Assembly: GCA_029237915.1 (NCBI GenBank) | Contig: JAQWHD010000033.1 | Location: 1-32,312, forward strand | DNA: 32,312 bases | Direction of reading: 5' to 3' | Source of the DNA: Thalassotalea sp. | GTDB lineage: Bacteria > Pseudomonadota > Gammaproteobacteria > Enterobacterales > Alteromonadaceae | Shown here: in pieces, positions 16,745 through 23,888 of the stretch | Numbering within the stretch: the stretch's first letter is position 1 | Layout of the letters: each line of letters starts with the position of its first letter | Program-made: the position numbers and the translations under genes | Notes under the pieces: model-generated | What the model was told of the DNA's origin: nothing | Database searches by the model: none | What the model saw: the letters and a program-made list of their open reading frames with translations, nothing else

Positions 16745-18238
16745 ATGACGAAAAAAGAAAAGAAACCTCAACTGATTGAGTTGATTGAGTTAGTTGAGGA
16801 CATGGCCTCTTTAGTGTTAGACCAACATGGTATGGCGTTTATTAAAATCAGCGTTGATGGTCAACATAAAGTCATCGGTATTAATTCACAAGAATTTGCA
16901 GATTGGCTGCGTCATTATTACTTAGAGGCAACAGGTAAGCCAATTTTAGCGATGAACTTAAAAGACACATGCGAGCACTTTAGTAGTATGGCAAGGAGTA
17001 CAGGTGATAAAATTACTACATCATTGCGTAATGCATACGTTAATAAATGTGCCTATGTCGACTTATCAAATAGTAAAGGCGAAGTTGTTAAGTTGGATGA
17101 AAATGGGTGGGCATTATCCACCGAGCCAGAAATTTACTTTACCAAGTCTGGTCCAATGGCTGAACTGCCATTTGCATTAAAGACATCTGATTCAAATTTG
17201 ACTGAGTTATTAGCACCATATTTAAATCTTTCGGATGAGCATGCTCGTTATCTATTGATAGGGTTTATTGTAGCAAGCTTCTTCGACCTACCTAGCAAAG
17301 CAATGTTGGTTATTAATGGTGAGCAAGGCTCAGCTAAAACCACTACCACACGTATTATTGGTCAACTTATTGATCCTTCAAAAGTGAAAACACAATCGAC
17401 GCCTACATCAATGAATGACTTGATGGTAGCAGCCGCAAATAGTGCGCTGTTATGTTTTGATAATACGAGTAAGTTACCGCCTAAACTGATGAATATGATT
17501 TGTCAGTTGAGTACAGGAGCTGGATTTAGGCGGCGTAAGCTCTACTCTGATCTCGATGAAATCGTTTTTGAAATATCTCGTATGGTTATTATTAATGGAA
17601 TAGATGCAGATATTATCTCAGCCACTGACTTATTAAGCCGTTGTGTTCAAATAGTATTACCAGCAATTACAGGGACGCAACGTATATCTGAATCAAAGCT
17701 ATGGAAAAACTTCTATAACGACCAACCTGTAATATTGGGTGCACTCTATGACGTTGTCGTTAAGGTTATCTCGATCATTGATGATATTGAGCTTGATGAT
17801 GCAACACGTTTAACTGATTTTTGTCGTGTTGGTGTGGCTGTTGAACGTGTATTGAAGTGGCCTGAAGGTGCGTTTATGAAAGCGTTAACAACCATGCAAG
17901 CGGAAGCAATGGAAATTGCGCTTGAGTCTGATGTGACCGCAACGGGTATTCAAAGAGTGATGGAAAATCGCACACGCTGGGATGGAACAGCCGACAGGTT
18001 ACTATCAACAATGAATCAGCTTTGTGGCTTTGATTTAACTAGCCAGCAATTGTGGCCAAAATCGGCACGTTCTTTGGGCATTAGACTTGTTAAAATTATG
18101 CCAGCACTTCGCGAGCAAGGTATAGTGATTGAAAAAACCAAGTCTGGCCCACGAAAAATCACTATAACTAACAACAGTATAGCTGTTAATCGTCCGATGA
18201 AACCTGAATCGCCATTGAATAAGTTTGATGCGGCGTAG
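16745..18238 (+). CDS. P-loop ATPase, likely replicative helicase of the element
   Basis: A 497-residue AAA-like ATPase. The Walker A motif is GEQGSAKTT (192-200), Walker B is LLCFDN (235-240, Asp239), a sensor-like IINGID lies at 282-287 and a probable arginine finger at LSRC (Arg299). The layout, an N-terminal domain of about 150 residues then one ATPase core and a helical tail, resembles the ATPase half of primase-helicase proteins of plasmids, prophages and satellites. No primase catalytic motif is evident in the N-terminal part. The ATG has GGAG 8 nt upstream and lies two bases after the polymerase stop. Together with the polymerase it forms the replication module. Its role as helicase or initiator is inferred. 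Confidence 0.75.
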   Translation: MTKKEKKPQLIELIELVEDMASLVLDQHGMAFIKISVDGQHKVIGINSQEFADWLRHYYLEATGKPILAMNLKDTCEHFSSMARSTGDKITTSLRNAYVNKCAYVDLSNSKGEVVKLDENGWALSTEPEIYFTKSGPMAELPFALKTSDSNLTELLAPYLNLSDEHARYLLIGFIVASFFDLPSKAMLVINGEQGSAKTTTTRIIGQLIDPSKVKTQSTPTSMNDLMVAAANSALLCFDNTSKLPPKLMNMICQLSTGAGFRRRKLYSDLDEIVFEISRMVIINGIDADIISATDLLSRCVQIVLPAITGTQRISESKLWKNFYNDQPVILGALYDVVVKVISIIDDIELDDATRLTDFCRVGVAVERVLKWPEGAFMKALTTMQAEAMEIALESDVTATGIQRVMENRTRWDGTADRLLSTMNQLCGFDLTSQQLWPKSARSLGIRLVKIMPALREQGIVIEKTKSGPRKITITNNSIAVNRPMKPESPLNKFDAA

Positions 18239-18263
18239 TTAGTTTTTTCATTTACATATTAGG

Positions 18264-18286
18264 CCGTACATCAATGTGCGGTTTTT
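18264..18286 (+). terminator. Terminator of the replication operon
   Basis: CCGTACA (18264-18270) pairs with TGTGCGG (18275-18281), with one G-U, and is followed by TTTTT. It starts 25 nt after the ATPase stop. Confidence 0.65.
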
Positions 18287-18326
18287 GTTTCAAGAAAAAG
18301 CCCCTGAGAGACTTGGGCATTAGCAT

Positions 18327-18342
18327 GGAAAATCTCTTTTCA
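18327..18342 (+). promoter_or_regulatory. Element motif, copy 3 (variant)
   Basis: GGAAAATCTCTTTTCA differs from the consensus at one fixed position (T for A in TTACA). It ends 59 nt before the small ORF at 18402, which supports that ORF being a real gene. Confidence 0.5.
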
Positions 18343-18401
18343 ATGCCTCCTTGAAATTAATATCTATATTGTGTTTTTCCTTTTAATCATTAAGTGAAAA
18401 T

Positions 18402-18542
18402 ATGTCAATGAATAATCATCTCAATAAAAAAACTGCTTTAATAATTTGTAATCATACATCACCAAGAATTGAAGTGGGACTAAATATTCCTTATACCTAC
18501 AAAGAGCGCCGAGGGTTCAAGTGGATTGAATCAAGCATTTAA
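18402..18542 (+). CDS. Possible small protein, 46 residues
   Basis: This short frame starts ATG TCA ATG and ends TAA at 18540-18542. It encodes a basic, mixed peptide with TALIICNHTSPRIEVG and YTYKERRGFKWIESSI, which reads like real protein rather than random sequence. The ribosome site is weak (AAGTGA). A copy of the element motif lies at the same distance upstream as for other element genes. No family is recognised. The 13-base match to the tRNA-His T-arm within it is treated as chance. Downstream, 18543-18683 shows no gene. Confidence 0.4.
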   Translation: MSMNNHLNKKTALIICNHTSPRIEVGLNIPYTYKERRGFKWIESSI

Positions 18543-18683
18543 TAAATAAAAACTGTGTTCAATATTACTAACTACTTCATAAATTGGTTGTATATGGTGA
18601 AGTGGATCATTTAACTTGAAAGTTGAATAATAATTCTCTTTAATAAGTTGGACGTTGATCGATTTGGACATTTCAAATCGTAT

Positions 18684-18716
18684 AAGTAAGGTAACCCAAT
18701 ATGGGTTACCTTACTT
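18684..18716. repeat. Perfect 15-bp palindrome beside the partition genes
   Basis: Arms 18684-18698 and 18702-18716 (AAGTAAGGTAACCCA and its complement) surround a 3-nt spacer. It starts 14 nt beyond the stop of the ribbon-helix-helix gene on the minus strand. The minus-strand tail is not T-rich, so besides a terminator it may be a DNA-binding or partition site. Confidence 0.6.
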
Positions 18717-18729
18717 TATTGAACTAACA

Positions 18730-18927
18730 TTAACTGTTAACCATTGGCTTTAATAACTCTCTTACAATTTGGCTAACTGTTACGTCATTAATTTCGGCAT
18801 GTTTTTTTAACAGTGCAGCTTCTTTGATGTTTAAGTAAAAACTCAGTCGTATTTTTTTCTGCCTTAATTTCATTTTAGGTCGGCCACCTATAGCATACTC
18901 AAGTTCACTTAATGTTTGCATCTTCAT
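18730..18927 (-). CDS. Ribbon-helix-helix DNA-binding protein, probable partition partner of ParA
   Basis: A 65-residue protein with a basic N-terminus (GGRPKMKLRQKK). A ribbon-helix-helix core follows: the strand IRLSFYLN, a first helix KEAALLKKHAEIND, then VTVSQIVRELLKPM. This matches CopG/ParG-size proteins. Its start overlaps the ParA-like stop by four bases, so the two are made together. In type Ib partition systems the small ribbon-helix-helix protein binds the centromere site and represses its own operon. That role fits here and is inferred from the pairing. Confidence 0.75.
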   Translation of the reverse strand: MKMQTLSELEYAIGGRPKMKLRQKKIRLSFYLNIKEAALLKKHAEINDVTVSQIVRELLKPMVNS

Positions 18928-19517
18928 TTTTTAGCTCCTAACGCAACGATAGAGTCATATACTTGCTCATGCGTTTTTCTACTTTTATTTAACTGATATT
19001 CGCCTTTATTGTGATGAACATTACTAAACCATTCACTGCCGTCTTTAGCTACGCGTTCAAACAATGTTGTTCTCCGAATACCTAGAATGGTTAGTTGACC
19101 TAAGGTTTCAATTAAATGATTTTTGGCATTGTTAAACTTGCTTTCACTCGTGAAGTTATTAATAACAATGATTGTGGGTTTACCAGCCTCTTTAACTAAA
19201 TTTAAAGTATCAATTGTGCCTTGCAAGCTTCTAGCATCAGTCAATGTCGGTATGATAATGGCATTACTTAATTTAACAGCATGAGCAACTTTCGGATCAA
19301 TGTTGGTCGACATAGCACCAAAATCAAAGACGATGTCTTTTTTGGCTGTGTATTGCAGCGGTATTCTTTTTTTATTAGGCGCTATTTGTGCAACATTACT
19401 CTTTTCACTAATGATCAAGTCAGTTGTTACACATTTAATACCTAAATAAGTCGCTAAGTTAATAGCTAATGAAGTCTTACCAACGCCACCCTTAAGTGAA
19501 AGAAATAAATATCTCAT
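18924..19517 (-). CDS. parA: ParA-like partition ATPase (small, type Ib)
   Basis: The 197-residue protein begins with the deviant Walker A motif KGGVGKTS (9-16), including the signature first Lys. IVFDFGA (Walker B, Asp65) and IIVINNF follow, as in MinD/ParA proteins. It has no N-terminal DNA-binding domain, which is the small type Ib form. It would bind DNA in its ATP state and move the element's centromere complex during segregation. It is the first gene of a two-gene minus-strand unit and diverges from the gene at 19729. The 211-nt region between them holds an inverted repeat (19531-19562) and an element motif. Partition genes imply that the element exists as an extrachromosomal copy at least some of the time. 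Confidence 0.85.
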   Translation of the reverse strand: MRYLFLSLKGGVGKTSLAINLATYLGIKCVTTDLIISEKSNVAQIAPNKKRIPLQYTAKKDIVFDFGAMSTNIDPKVAHAVKLSNAIIIPTLTDARSLQGTIDTLNLVKEAGKPTIIVINNFTSESKFNNAKNHLIETLGQLTILGIRRTTLFERVAKDGSEWFSNVHHNKGEYQLNKSRKTHEQVYDSIVALGAKK

Positions 19518-19530
19518 TGCGACATTCCTT

Positions 19531-19562
19531 TATAGGTTGATGGGTGCTTAATTACACCTATA
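19531..19562. promoter_or_regulatory. Inverted repeat in the parA upstream region (possible operator or centromere)
   Basis: TATAGGT (19531-19537) and ACCTATA (19556-19562) form a perfect 7-bp inverted repeat starting 14 nt before the parA ATG, a common place for autoregulation by ribbon-helix-helix proteins. Confidence 0.4.
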
Positions 19563-19648
19563 AATTTGTTAGCAAAAAGTGGGGCAAGTTTAGTACTTTT
19601 GGAGCACCTTCTTATTTAGATATTTTTGTGAAATTTAGGTGAATATCA

Positions 19649-19664
19649 GGAAAATGTCATTAGC
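19649..19664 (+). promoter_or_regulatory. Element motif, copy 4
   Basis: GGAAAATGTCATTAGC with left flank TTTAGGTGAATATCA resembling copy 2. It ends 64 nt before the ATG at 19729 and is followed by AAATTA at the ATTA position. Confidence 0.6.
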
Positions 19665-19728
19665 AAATTATACGCATTAACACTGCTGTATTTTCTAGTC
19701 TTTATTCATAAACGTACTAGGAAATAAC

Positions 19729-20196
19729 ATGAAATACAGCTCTAATAAAACGCATGCAAGTAACAGCAATCTATCTGAATTAGAATTACAGCTTGAGGAA
19801 AGGCTTACCTTGATTAGTTCAATCGAGCAGAGAAATGATGGCTTATATTTAGATGATAAGTTGATAGCGCCTGTTGTACTTAAATTAAATAGAGATGGTA
19901 ACAACGTTTCAAGCACAGCTTTTGAAGTTAAGCCTGATAAGCCTTATCGAATTAGTTGGACATCTGAGCCTGTTAAATTTGAAAGTATGGACTACTTCCC
20001 GCATGGCCTAAGCAAGACTTGTTTAAGTTTTGCATTTAAATATGATGACAAGTGGGCACAAGATCTATTCTTTTGGCTAATAGCGAAAGAGTTTTTCGAA
20101 AATGATGAGCTAGAACAGAAAAGCTATTGGAAAAAGTTAATGAGAACTCGTCATTTCTTAACCAGAGCAATAGGGTTTAAGTTAATTGAAGCGTAA
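19729..20196 (+). CDS. Unknown element protein, 155 residues
   Basis: No family is recognised. The protein is soluble. Residues 13-35 form a likely helix (LSELELQLEERLTLISSIEQR), a beta-rich part (LIAPVVLKLN, STAFEVKPDKPYRISW) follows, and the C-terminus is aromatic and basic (WAQDLFFWLIAKEFFE, YWKKLMRTRHFLTRAIGFK). The ribosome site AGGAAA lies 5 nt before the ATG. It is divergent from parA, has an element motif upstream and a hairpin terminator downstream, so it is a single-gene unit. Confidence 0.7.
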   Translation: MKYSSNKTHASNSNLSELELQLEERLTLISSIEQRNDGLYLDDKLIAPVVLKLNRDGNNVSSTAFEVKPDKPYRISWTSEPVKFESMDYFPHGLSKTCLSFAFKYDDKWAQDLFFWLIAKEFFENDELEQKSYWKKLMRTRHFLTRAIGFKLIEA

Positions 20197-20229
20197 GCGG
20201 CTTATTTTGTAGTAATTCGTCTTGTATTA

Positions 20230-20262
20230 AAGCCAATCACTTGGCATAGGTGATTGGCTTTT
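20230..20262 (+). terminator. Terminator hairpin between the 155-residue gene and integrase 2
   Basis: Perfect 11-bp arms AAGCCAATCAC (20230-20240) and GTGATTGGCTT (20250-20260) with a short T tail on both strands. Confidence 0.6.
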
Positions 20263-20341
20263 GTGATCAAATAGACTCGCGTATCAAGGTAAAGCATAGC
20301 CATATATTAATTCTTTAGATTTAACCCTTTGGAATTAAGTT

Positions 20342-21514
20342 ATGCAAAAACGTTTCAAGTTTACCGACAAGGCTATCAAAGCCTTACCAAATAATCCGCG
20401 AGATTCAAAATCAACAGAGTTAGAAGTAACCTGCCTAATTACCCCAAATTTAAAATGCATAGTAGGCAAGACTGGCAACAAGCGCTTCCTTTTCCGTTAC
20501 ACCTATAAAGGTCGAAAATTCAGCATGAGCCTTGGCTCTGTTGATATTGGTGTGGCAGCAGCTAGGCGTATCGTTCAAAAACATAAAATGGCCCTAAGCG
20601 AAGGCCAAAACCCAAAAGCAGAGCGTGATAGTCATCAACGCTTAACACTTGATGAGTTTTTCGAGGAACATTATTTACCGAGTATTAAGAAACGTAAAAA
20701 GAGCTGGCGTGATGATGTTTATCGTTATGAGGTAAATATCTCCCCCAAGTTAGGGCGAATACTTTACCAAGATTTACGCACTATTGATGTTCAACAATTA
20801 CATTTAAAAATAACAGATACGGTGAATAAGTACGGTAACTTCTATGCTCCGGCAACAGCTAATCAAGTGTTGATGATACTCAAAAGTATGACGAAGTACG
20901 CGATAAACTTAGATGTCATTGAGGGTGATGTTTGCTTGCCTGTTAAGCTATTTCGATTAAACAATGCCCGAACGCATTTTCTCACGACCTATGAAGTTAA
21001 GCGGTTACTCAATGCTTGCCGTGAATATTCTAATAAAACAATCGCTGGTTATATTGCAATACTTGCCTTAACAGGATTACGCTGTGGTGAGGTATCAAAT
21101 ATTAAAGTAAAAGATGTTGATATTAAAAGGCGAGTCATTGAAATACCCATGACTAAAAATGGCCGAAAAAGGGTAGTGTTTATCACCGATAGCATGCTCG
21201 CCTTTATTGGTAATATCCCCTTAAAGGCTGATAATCCCTACCTATTTGCAGGCCGAGTAAAAGGTCAGCCATTACGTTCAACTCGCAAGACATTCTTTAA
21301 ATTACTTAAACGTGCTCAAGTTAATGCTGATGGTGTTTGCCAACATACCTTGAGGCATTCAGTAGCAAGTAACTTAGTCTCAAATGGCGTTTCGCTTCGA
21401 TTAGTACAAGAACAATTGGCGCATCGCTCAATCATATCGACCCAGCGCTACTCAAAGTTAACGACTGAGTCTATGCGCCAAACCAGTGAAACATTATCAA
21501 ATCTGTTTAGCTAA
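20342..21514 (+). CDS. Tyrosine recombinase/integrase 2
   Basis: A complete 390-residue integrase distinct from integrase 1. The N-terminal arm-binding part (about 1-95) contains FRYTYKGRKFSMSLGSVDIGVAAARR. The core-binding domain runs from about 100 to 200. The catalytic set is intact: Arg247 (TGLRCGEV), Lys272, the H-x-x-R pair His335-Arg338 (HTLRHS), His361 (LAHRS) and the nucleophile Tyr370 (TQRYSK). It has its own strong terminator at 21538-21585. Two intact integrases in 8 kb suggest either a nested or tandem second element (perhaps 20.3-23.5 kb) or one element using two recombinases. The element motif is found on both sides of it but not directly upstream. Confidence 0.92.
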   Translation: MQKRFKFTDKAIKALPNNPRDSKSTELEVTCLITPNLKCIVGKTGNKRFLFRYTYKGRKFSMSLGSVDIGVAAARRIVQKHKMALSEGQNPKAERDSHQRLTLDEFFEEHYLPSIKKRKKSWRDDVYRYEVNISPKLGRILYQDLRTIDVQQLHLKITDTVNKYGNFYAPATANQVLMILKSMTKYAINLDVIEGDVCLPVKLFRLNNARTHFLTTYEVKRLLNACREYSNKTIAGYIAILALTGLRCGEVSNIKVKDVDIKRRVIEIPMTKNGRKRVVFITDSMLAFIGNIPLKADNPYLFAGRVKGQPLRSTRKTFFKLLKRAQVNADGVCQHTLRHSVASNLVSNGVSLRLVQEQLAHRSIISTQRYSKLTTESMRQTSETLSNLFS

Positions 21515-21537
21515 CTCTATTTAACAAAATTCATATA

Positions 21538-21585
21538 AAGCCCACTCCTAAGACCTTAATCGGTTTAAAGGAGCGGGCTTTTTTT
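21538..21585 (+). terminator. Strong terminator after integrase 2
   Basis: AAGCCC (21538-21543) and an inner CTCC pair with GGAG and GGGCTT (21575-21580), ending in seven T residues. It lies 24 nt after the stop. Confidence 0.8.
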
Positions 21586-21605
21586 CATTTATATAAGGAA
21601 ACAGT

Positions 21606-21968
21606 ATGCAAGTGATTAACTATTTACCATCTGCTAATCAATTAGCATTGGCACACTTTACGGCTCAATGCGCCGTTGATTTGTTGTTAGAGCCATTTAG
21701 CACTATTAGCGATGCACGAGATTTTTGGCGTGAATACTCAAGCGTGATTATCTGCTTTAACCGACAAGATGATTTAGCCGCTGCCATGAATACCCTTGAT
21801 GATGCAACGTGCCACTTTATCGAACAAGCTGAGTTGAATCCTGAGTTTGTTGAAAACTTAGCTGATGGTTACCAATTGTCATTAACCATTACCAACGATA
21901 TGGGGACGGGCTTATACCTAATTAAGCCTAAAGAATTAACTATCAGCAACGGTGAGTCTCATGACTAA
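21606..21968 (+). CDS. Unknown protein, 120 residues
   Basis: No family is recognised. The chain is a soluble acidic protein, mostly helical in the first 80 residues (LALAHFTAQCAVDLLLEPF, DARDFWREYSSVIICFN), then a beta strand YQLSLTITNDMGTGLYLIKP. The ribosome site AAGGAAA lies 5 nt before the ATG, 20 nt after the integrase 2 terminator. Its end overlaps the next small gene by eight bases, so they form an operon that continues to about 22652. Confidence 0.65.
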   Translation: MQVINYLPSANQLALAHFTAQCAVDLLLEPFSTISDARDFWREYSSVIICFNRQDDLAAAMNTLDDATCHFIEQAELNPEFVENLADGYQLSLTITNDMGTGLYLIKPKELTISNGESHD

Positions 21969-22059
21969 AAATCAGTTAATTAGCATTATCTGTAATGCTG
22001 ACACACCACTTTCAATTCGTCTCGATGCGCAGAATCTATTAAATCAATTAACAAAATAA
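21961..22059 (+). CDS. Small protein, 32 residues, overlapping its upstream neighbour
   Basis: A short frame ATG...TAA overlaps the end of the 120-residue gene by eight bases. GGTGAG lies upstream at a suitable distance. The peptide is MTKNQLISIICNADTP followed by a helical LDAQNLLNQLTK. Tight overlap and a good ribosome site make translation likely. No function is known. Confidence 0.45.
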   Translation: MTKNQLISIICNADTPLSIRLDAQNLLNQLTK

Positions 22060-22082
22060 CCATTAAAAAAAGGAAAAACACT

Positions 22083-22652
22083 ATGGCTGTGAAAGCTAAG
22101 AATACTAAAACTAGTGAGAAGGCTAGTACTGATAAATCAATTGAGGTTGATGAAAAATCAAACGATGAAGTTATTACGGATTTACCCGTTGAAACAGAAA
22201 TTGTGACGGATGATAAACCAGATATCGACCCTGATAGTCAGTACAAAACAGTATTAGTTGGTCAAGCTAAAACCTTATCAGCAAAATCAAAGAGCTTGAT
22301 TGGTTTTGAACTCGCATTAAACACCGATGATAAATGCCGTTACTTACGAATGACAGCTAACTCAAATGGTGGCTTATTCTCAAAAGAGTGGGTTAGTCTT
22401 GATGAGGTATTTGCGTTACTAGAGCAGCAAGATTTAGATAAACCGTTTAAGTCTTCAATATTCAAGGCGGTAATCAAAGGCGGTTCGGCAAATAATGTTA
22501 GCTTTTTATCAGCTGTGTTTCGCGCTGAGGATTTAAGTTTAATACTGAAATCTGAAAAGAGTCAATTCTTGCACATGGTTAACCCGTTATTAGTGAACCA
22601 ACGTGACAGGCTTTCCAAGCTAAAAGTACTTCCCACACCAGCCCTAAAATAG
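22083..22652 (+). CDS. Unknown protein with disordered acidic N-terminus, 189 residues
   Basis: Residues 1-55 are low-complexity Lys/Ser/Thr then Asp/Glu-rich sequence (DEKSNDEVITDLPVETEIVTD) and are probably disordered. Residues 55-189 form a folded part with KTVLVGQAKTLSAKSK, GFELALN, RYLRMTANSNGGLFSKEWVSLDEVFALLEQ and a helical end with VNPLLVNQRDRLSKL. The ribosome site AAAGGAAAAA lies 6 nt upstream. It is the third gene of the small operon after integrase 2. The family is not recognised. Confidence 0.65.
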   Translation: MAVKAKNTKTSEKASTDKSIEVDEKSNDEVITDLPVETEIVTDDKPDIDPDSQYKTVLVGQAKTLSAKSKSLIGFELALNTDDKCRYLRMTANSNGGLFSKEWVSLDEVFALLEQQDLDKPFKSSIFKAVIKGGSANNVSFLSAVFRAEDLSLILKSEKSQFLHMVNPLLVNQRDRLSKLKVLPTPALK

Positions 22653-22712
22653 ACGTTCATACGTTTACTGCTTGCAGTAATACTCCCTACAAAAACAACT
22701 TAAGGTTTTATT

Positions 22713-23144
22713 ATGAAACTGACTTTTGACAAGAGCCAGTGTTTCACTGTGCCCGAAAAGCTTTACCAAATACTAAACGATGAATTAGCTAACCATTCAT
22801 CACCAGATTGTGACACAGAAGGCATTATTTTTAATTTTCGTGATCCTGATTATTCTAGTGATAATGGTGGATTTCATCCTGTAGAGATACGACTCGTTAA
22901 GCATGTGCTAGCAGGTAAAGTGCAATGGCAATTTGAATACATGACGGACTTTTCTTTTCAGGGTTACCCCTTTGCGGAGCTGACAAAAGAAATTGATGTT
23001 TGTTTCAGAACAAAGCAAGTTTATAACTTATATGGAGGTTGGTTAAGCAAAGCTGCTGGTGATGAACTGATGGCAATGTTTTTAGAAAACTTTATTTCAT
23101 ATATCGAAATGAACGTCTTTACGGTAACTATTAATTTTGACTAA
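22713..23144 (+). CDS. DUF2787-family protein
   Basis: The 143-residue protein matches the pattern I know for DUF2787, a family common in Vibrio and Shewanella islands: FNFRDPDYSSDNGGFHPVEIRL, then WQFEYMTDFSFQGYPFAELTKEIDVCF and GGWLSKAAGDELMAMFLENFISYI. The family has no known function. The gene lies 60 nt after the 189-residue gene and starts with ATG after AAGG. Its presence supports the idea that 21.6-23.5 kb is island cargo. The match is by eye, not by profile search. Confidence 0.75.
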   Translation: MKLTFDKSQCFTVPEKLYQILNDELANHSSPDCDTEGIIFNFRDPDYSSDNGGFHPVEIRLVKHVLAGKVQWQFEYMTDFSFQGYPFAELTKEIDVCFRTKQVYNLYGGWLSKAAGDELMAMFLENFISYIEMNVFTVTINFD

Positions 23145-23195
23145 CCCTGTTATGGACAGGATAAGTAAATTGGATATTTTAATGTTTAACGTGGT

Positions 23196-23283
23196 GGTCA
23201 TTAGGATTAGGAAATTAAGATGTAATGACCTACTTACTGTAAAGGGCTTTGTCTGTTAGCCGGATTAATCATTCGGCTGACAG
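23196..23283. repeat. Two inverted repeats in the space before the glycine-zipper gene
   Basis: GGTCATTA (23196-23203) pairs perfectly with TAATGACC (23223-23230), and CTGTTAGCCG (23253-23262) pairs with CGGCTGACAG (23274-23283) with one G-U. Neither has a T tail. They could be RNA structures or protein sites. Confidence 0.45.
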
Positions 23284-23317
23284 TATTGTTTGAAATTAAT
23301 TGGAGATTTATAGCAAA

Positions 23318-23482
23318 ATGAAAAAATCTAAATTGCCCTTTGATGGTAAATACATCTCAAAAGGTGCGATGAAAGGTGCCGTAACAGGTATGGCAATTGG
23401 CTATCGTTTTGGTCCTTATGGTATTGCTATTGGCGCTACTTTAGGTGGAATTACTGGATATGTCATTGAAGAATTAAAATAG
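23318..23482 (+). CDS. Small glycine-zipper membrane-type protein, 54 residues
   Basis: The ATG at 23318 is chosen over a TTG 18 bases upstream, which has no ribosome site. GGAG lies 13 nt before the ATG, a little far. After a basic N-terminus (MKKSKLPFDGKYISKG) comes a Gly/Ala-rich stretch GAVTGMAIGYRFGPYGIAIG and ATLGGITGYVIEE, with glycines spaced as in glycine-zipper proteins that insert in membranes. Small element-borne proteins of this type may be membrane-active, for example bacteriocin-like or lysis-related, but no function can be assigned. Confidence 0.6.
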   Translation: MKKSKLPFDGKYISKGAMKGAVTGMAIGYRFGPYGIAIGATLGGITGYVIEELK

Positions 23483-23797
23483 GCCAACCAAAAATGGTTA
23501 GCTAATGATGGAGATATTCGGCTTAAAGTGACCTTAAAACCTTATGAATGTTTAGGTCTTATTTCTTTCCTTTTAAATTAATAGGATTTAGTCTGCCCGA
23601 CGAGCTATTTGTATGTTAGTTAAATCACTTACTACTTTATCTCTCTACACAGACTGAGCATTCAAGCCAAAAATTGATGCTTTTTTATTTAATATCTAAG
23701 TGTTATTAATTTGAAATAATGCATATGTCATGGCTGAGTTTTGAAGTTACCCAAACTGTATCTAAGGGTAAAATATATAGTCAAATTTTTAGTTTCT
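23483..23797. other. Space without a convincing gene
   Basis: An imperfect hairpin AACCA/TGGTT follows the glycine-zipper stop at once and may end its transcript. The rest is AT-rich. A 60-codon TTG frame at 23741 has no ribosome site and overlaps the next gene, so it is not called. Confidence 0.5.
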
Positions 23798-23813
23798 GGA
23801 AAATGTTATTACA
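23798..23813 (+). promoter_or_regulatory. Element motif, copy 5
   Basis: GGAAAATGTTATTACA followed by CGATTA. It ends 75 nt before the ATG at 23889. It agrees with copy 1 at all but two of 16 positions. Confidence 0.6.
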
Positions 23814-23888
23814 CGATTAGTCGACCTGTTTTTGGTGATTTAATAGCTTCAACGCATCGGCGTTTAACTTTTTATAGGATACAAAGAT

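Noticed and set aside
18510-18522. 13-base match (CGAGGGTTCAAGT) to the tRNA-His T arm
   Set aside because: It lies inverted relative to the tRNA, has no flanking pairing or acceptor sequence, and falls in the possible 46-residue ORF. A chance match is more likely than an attachment site.
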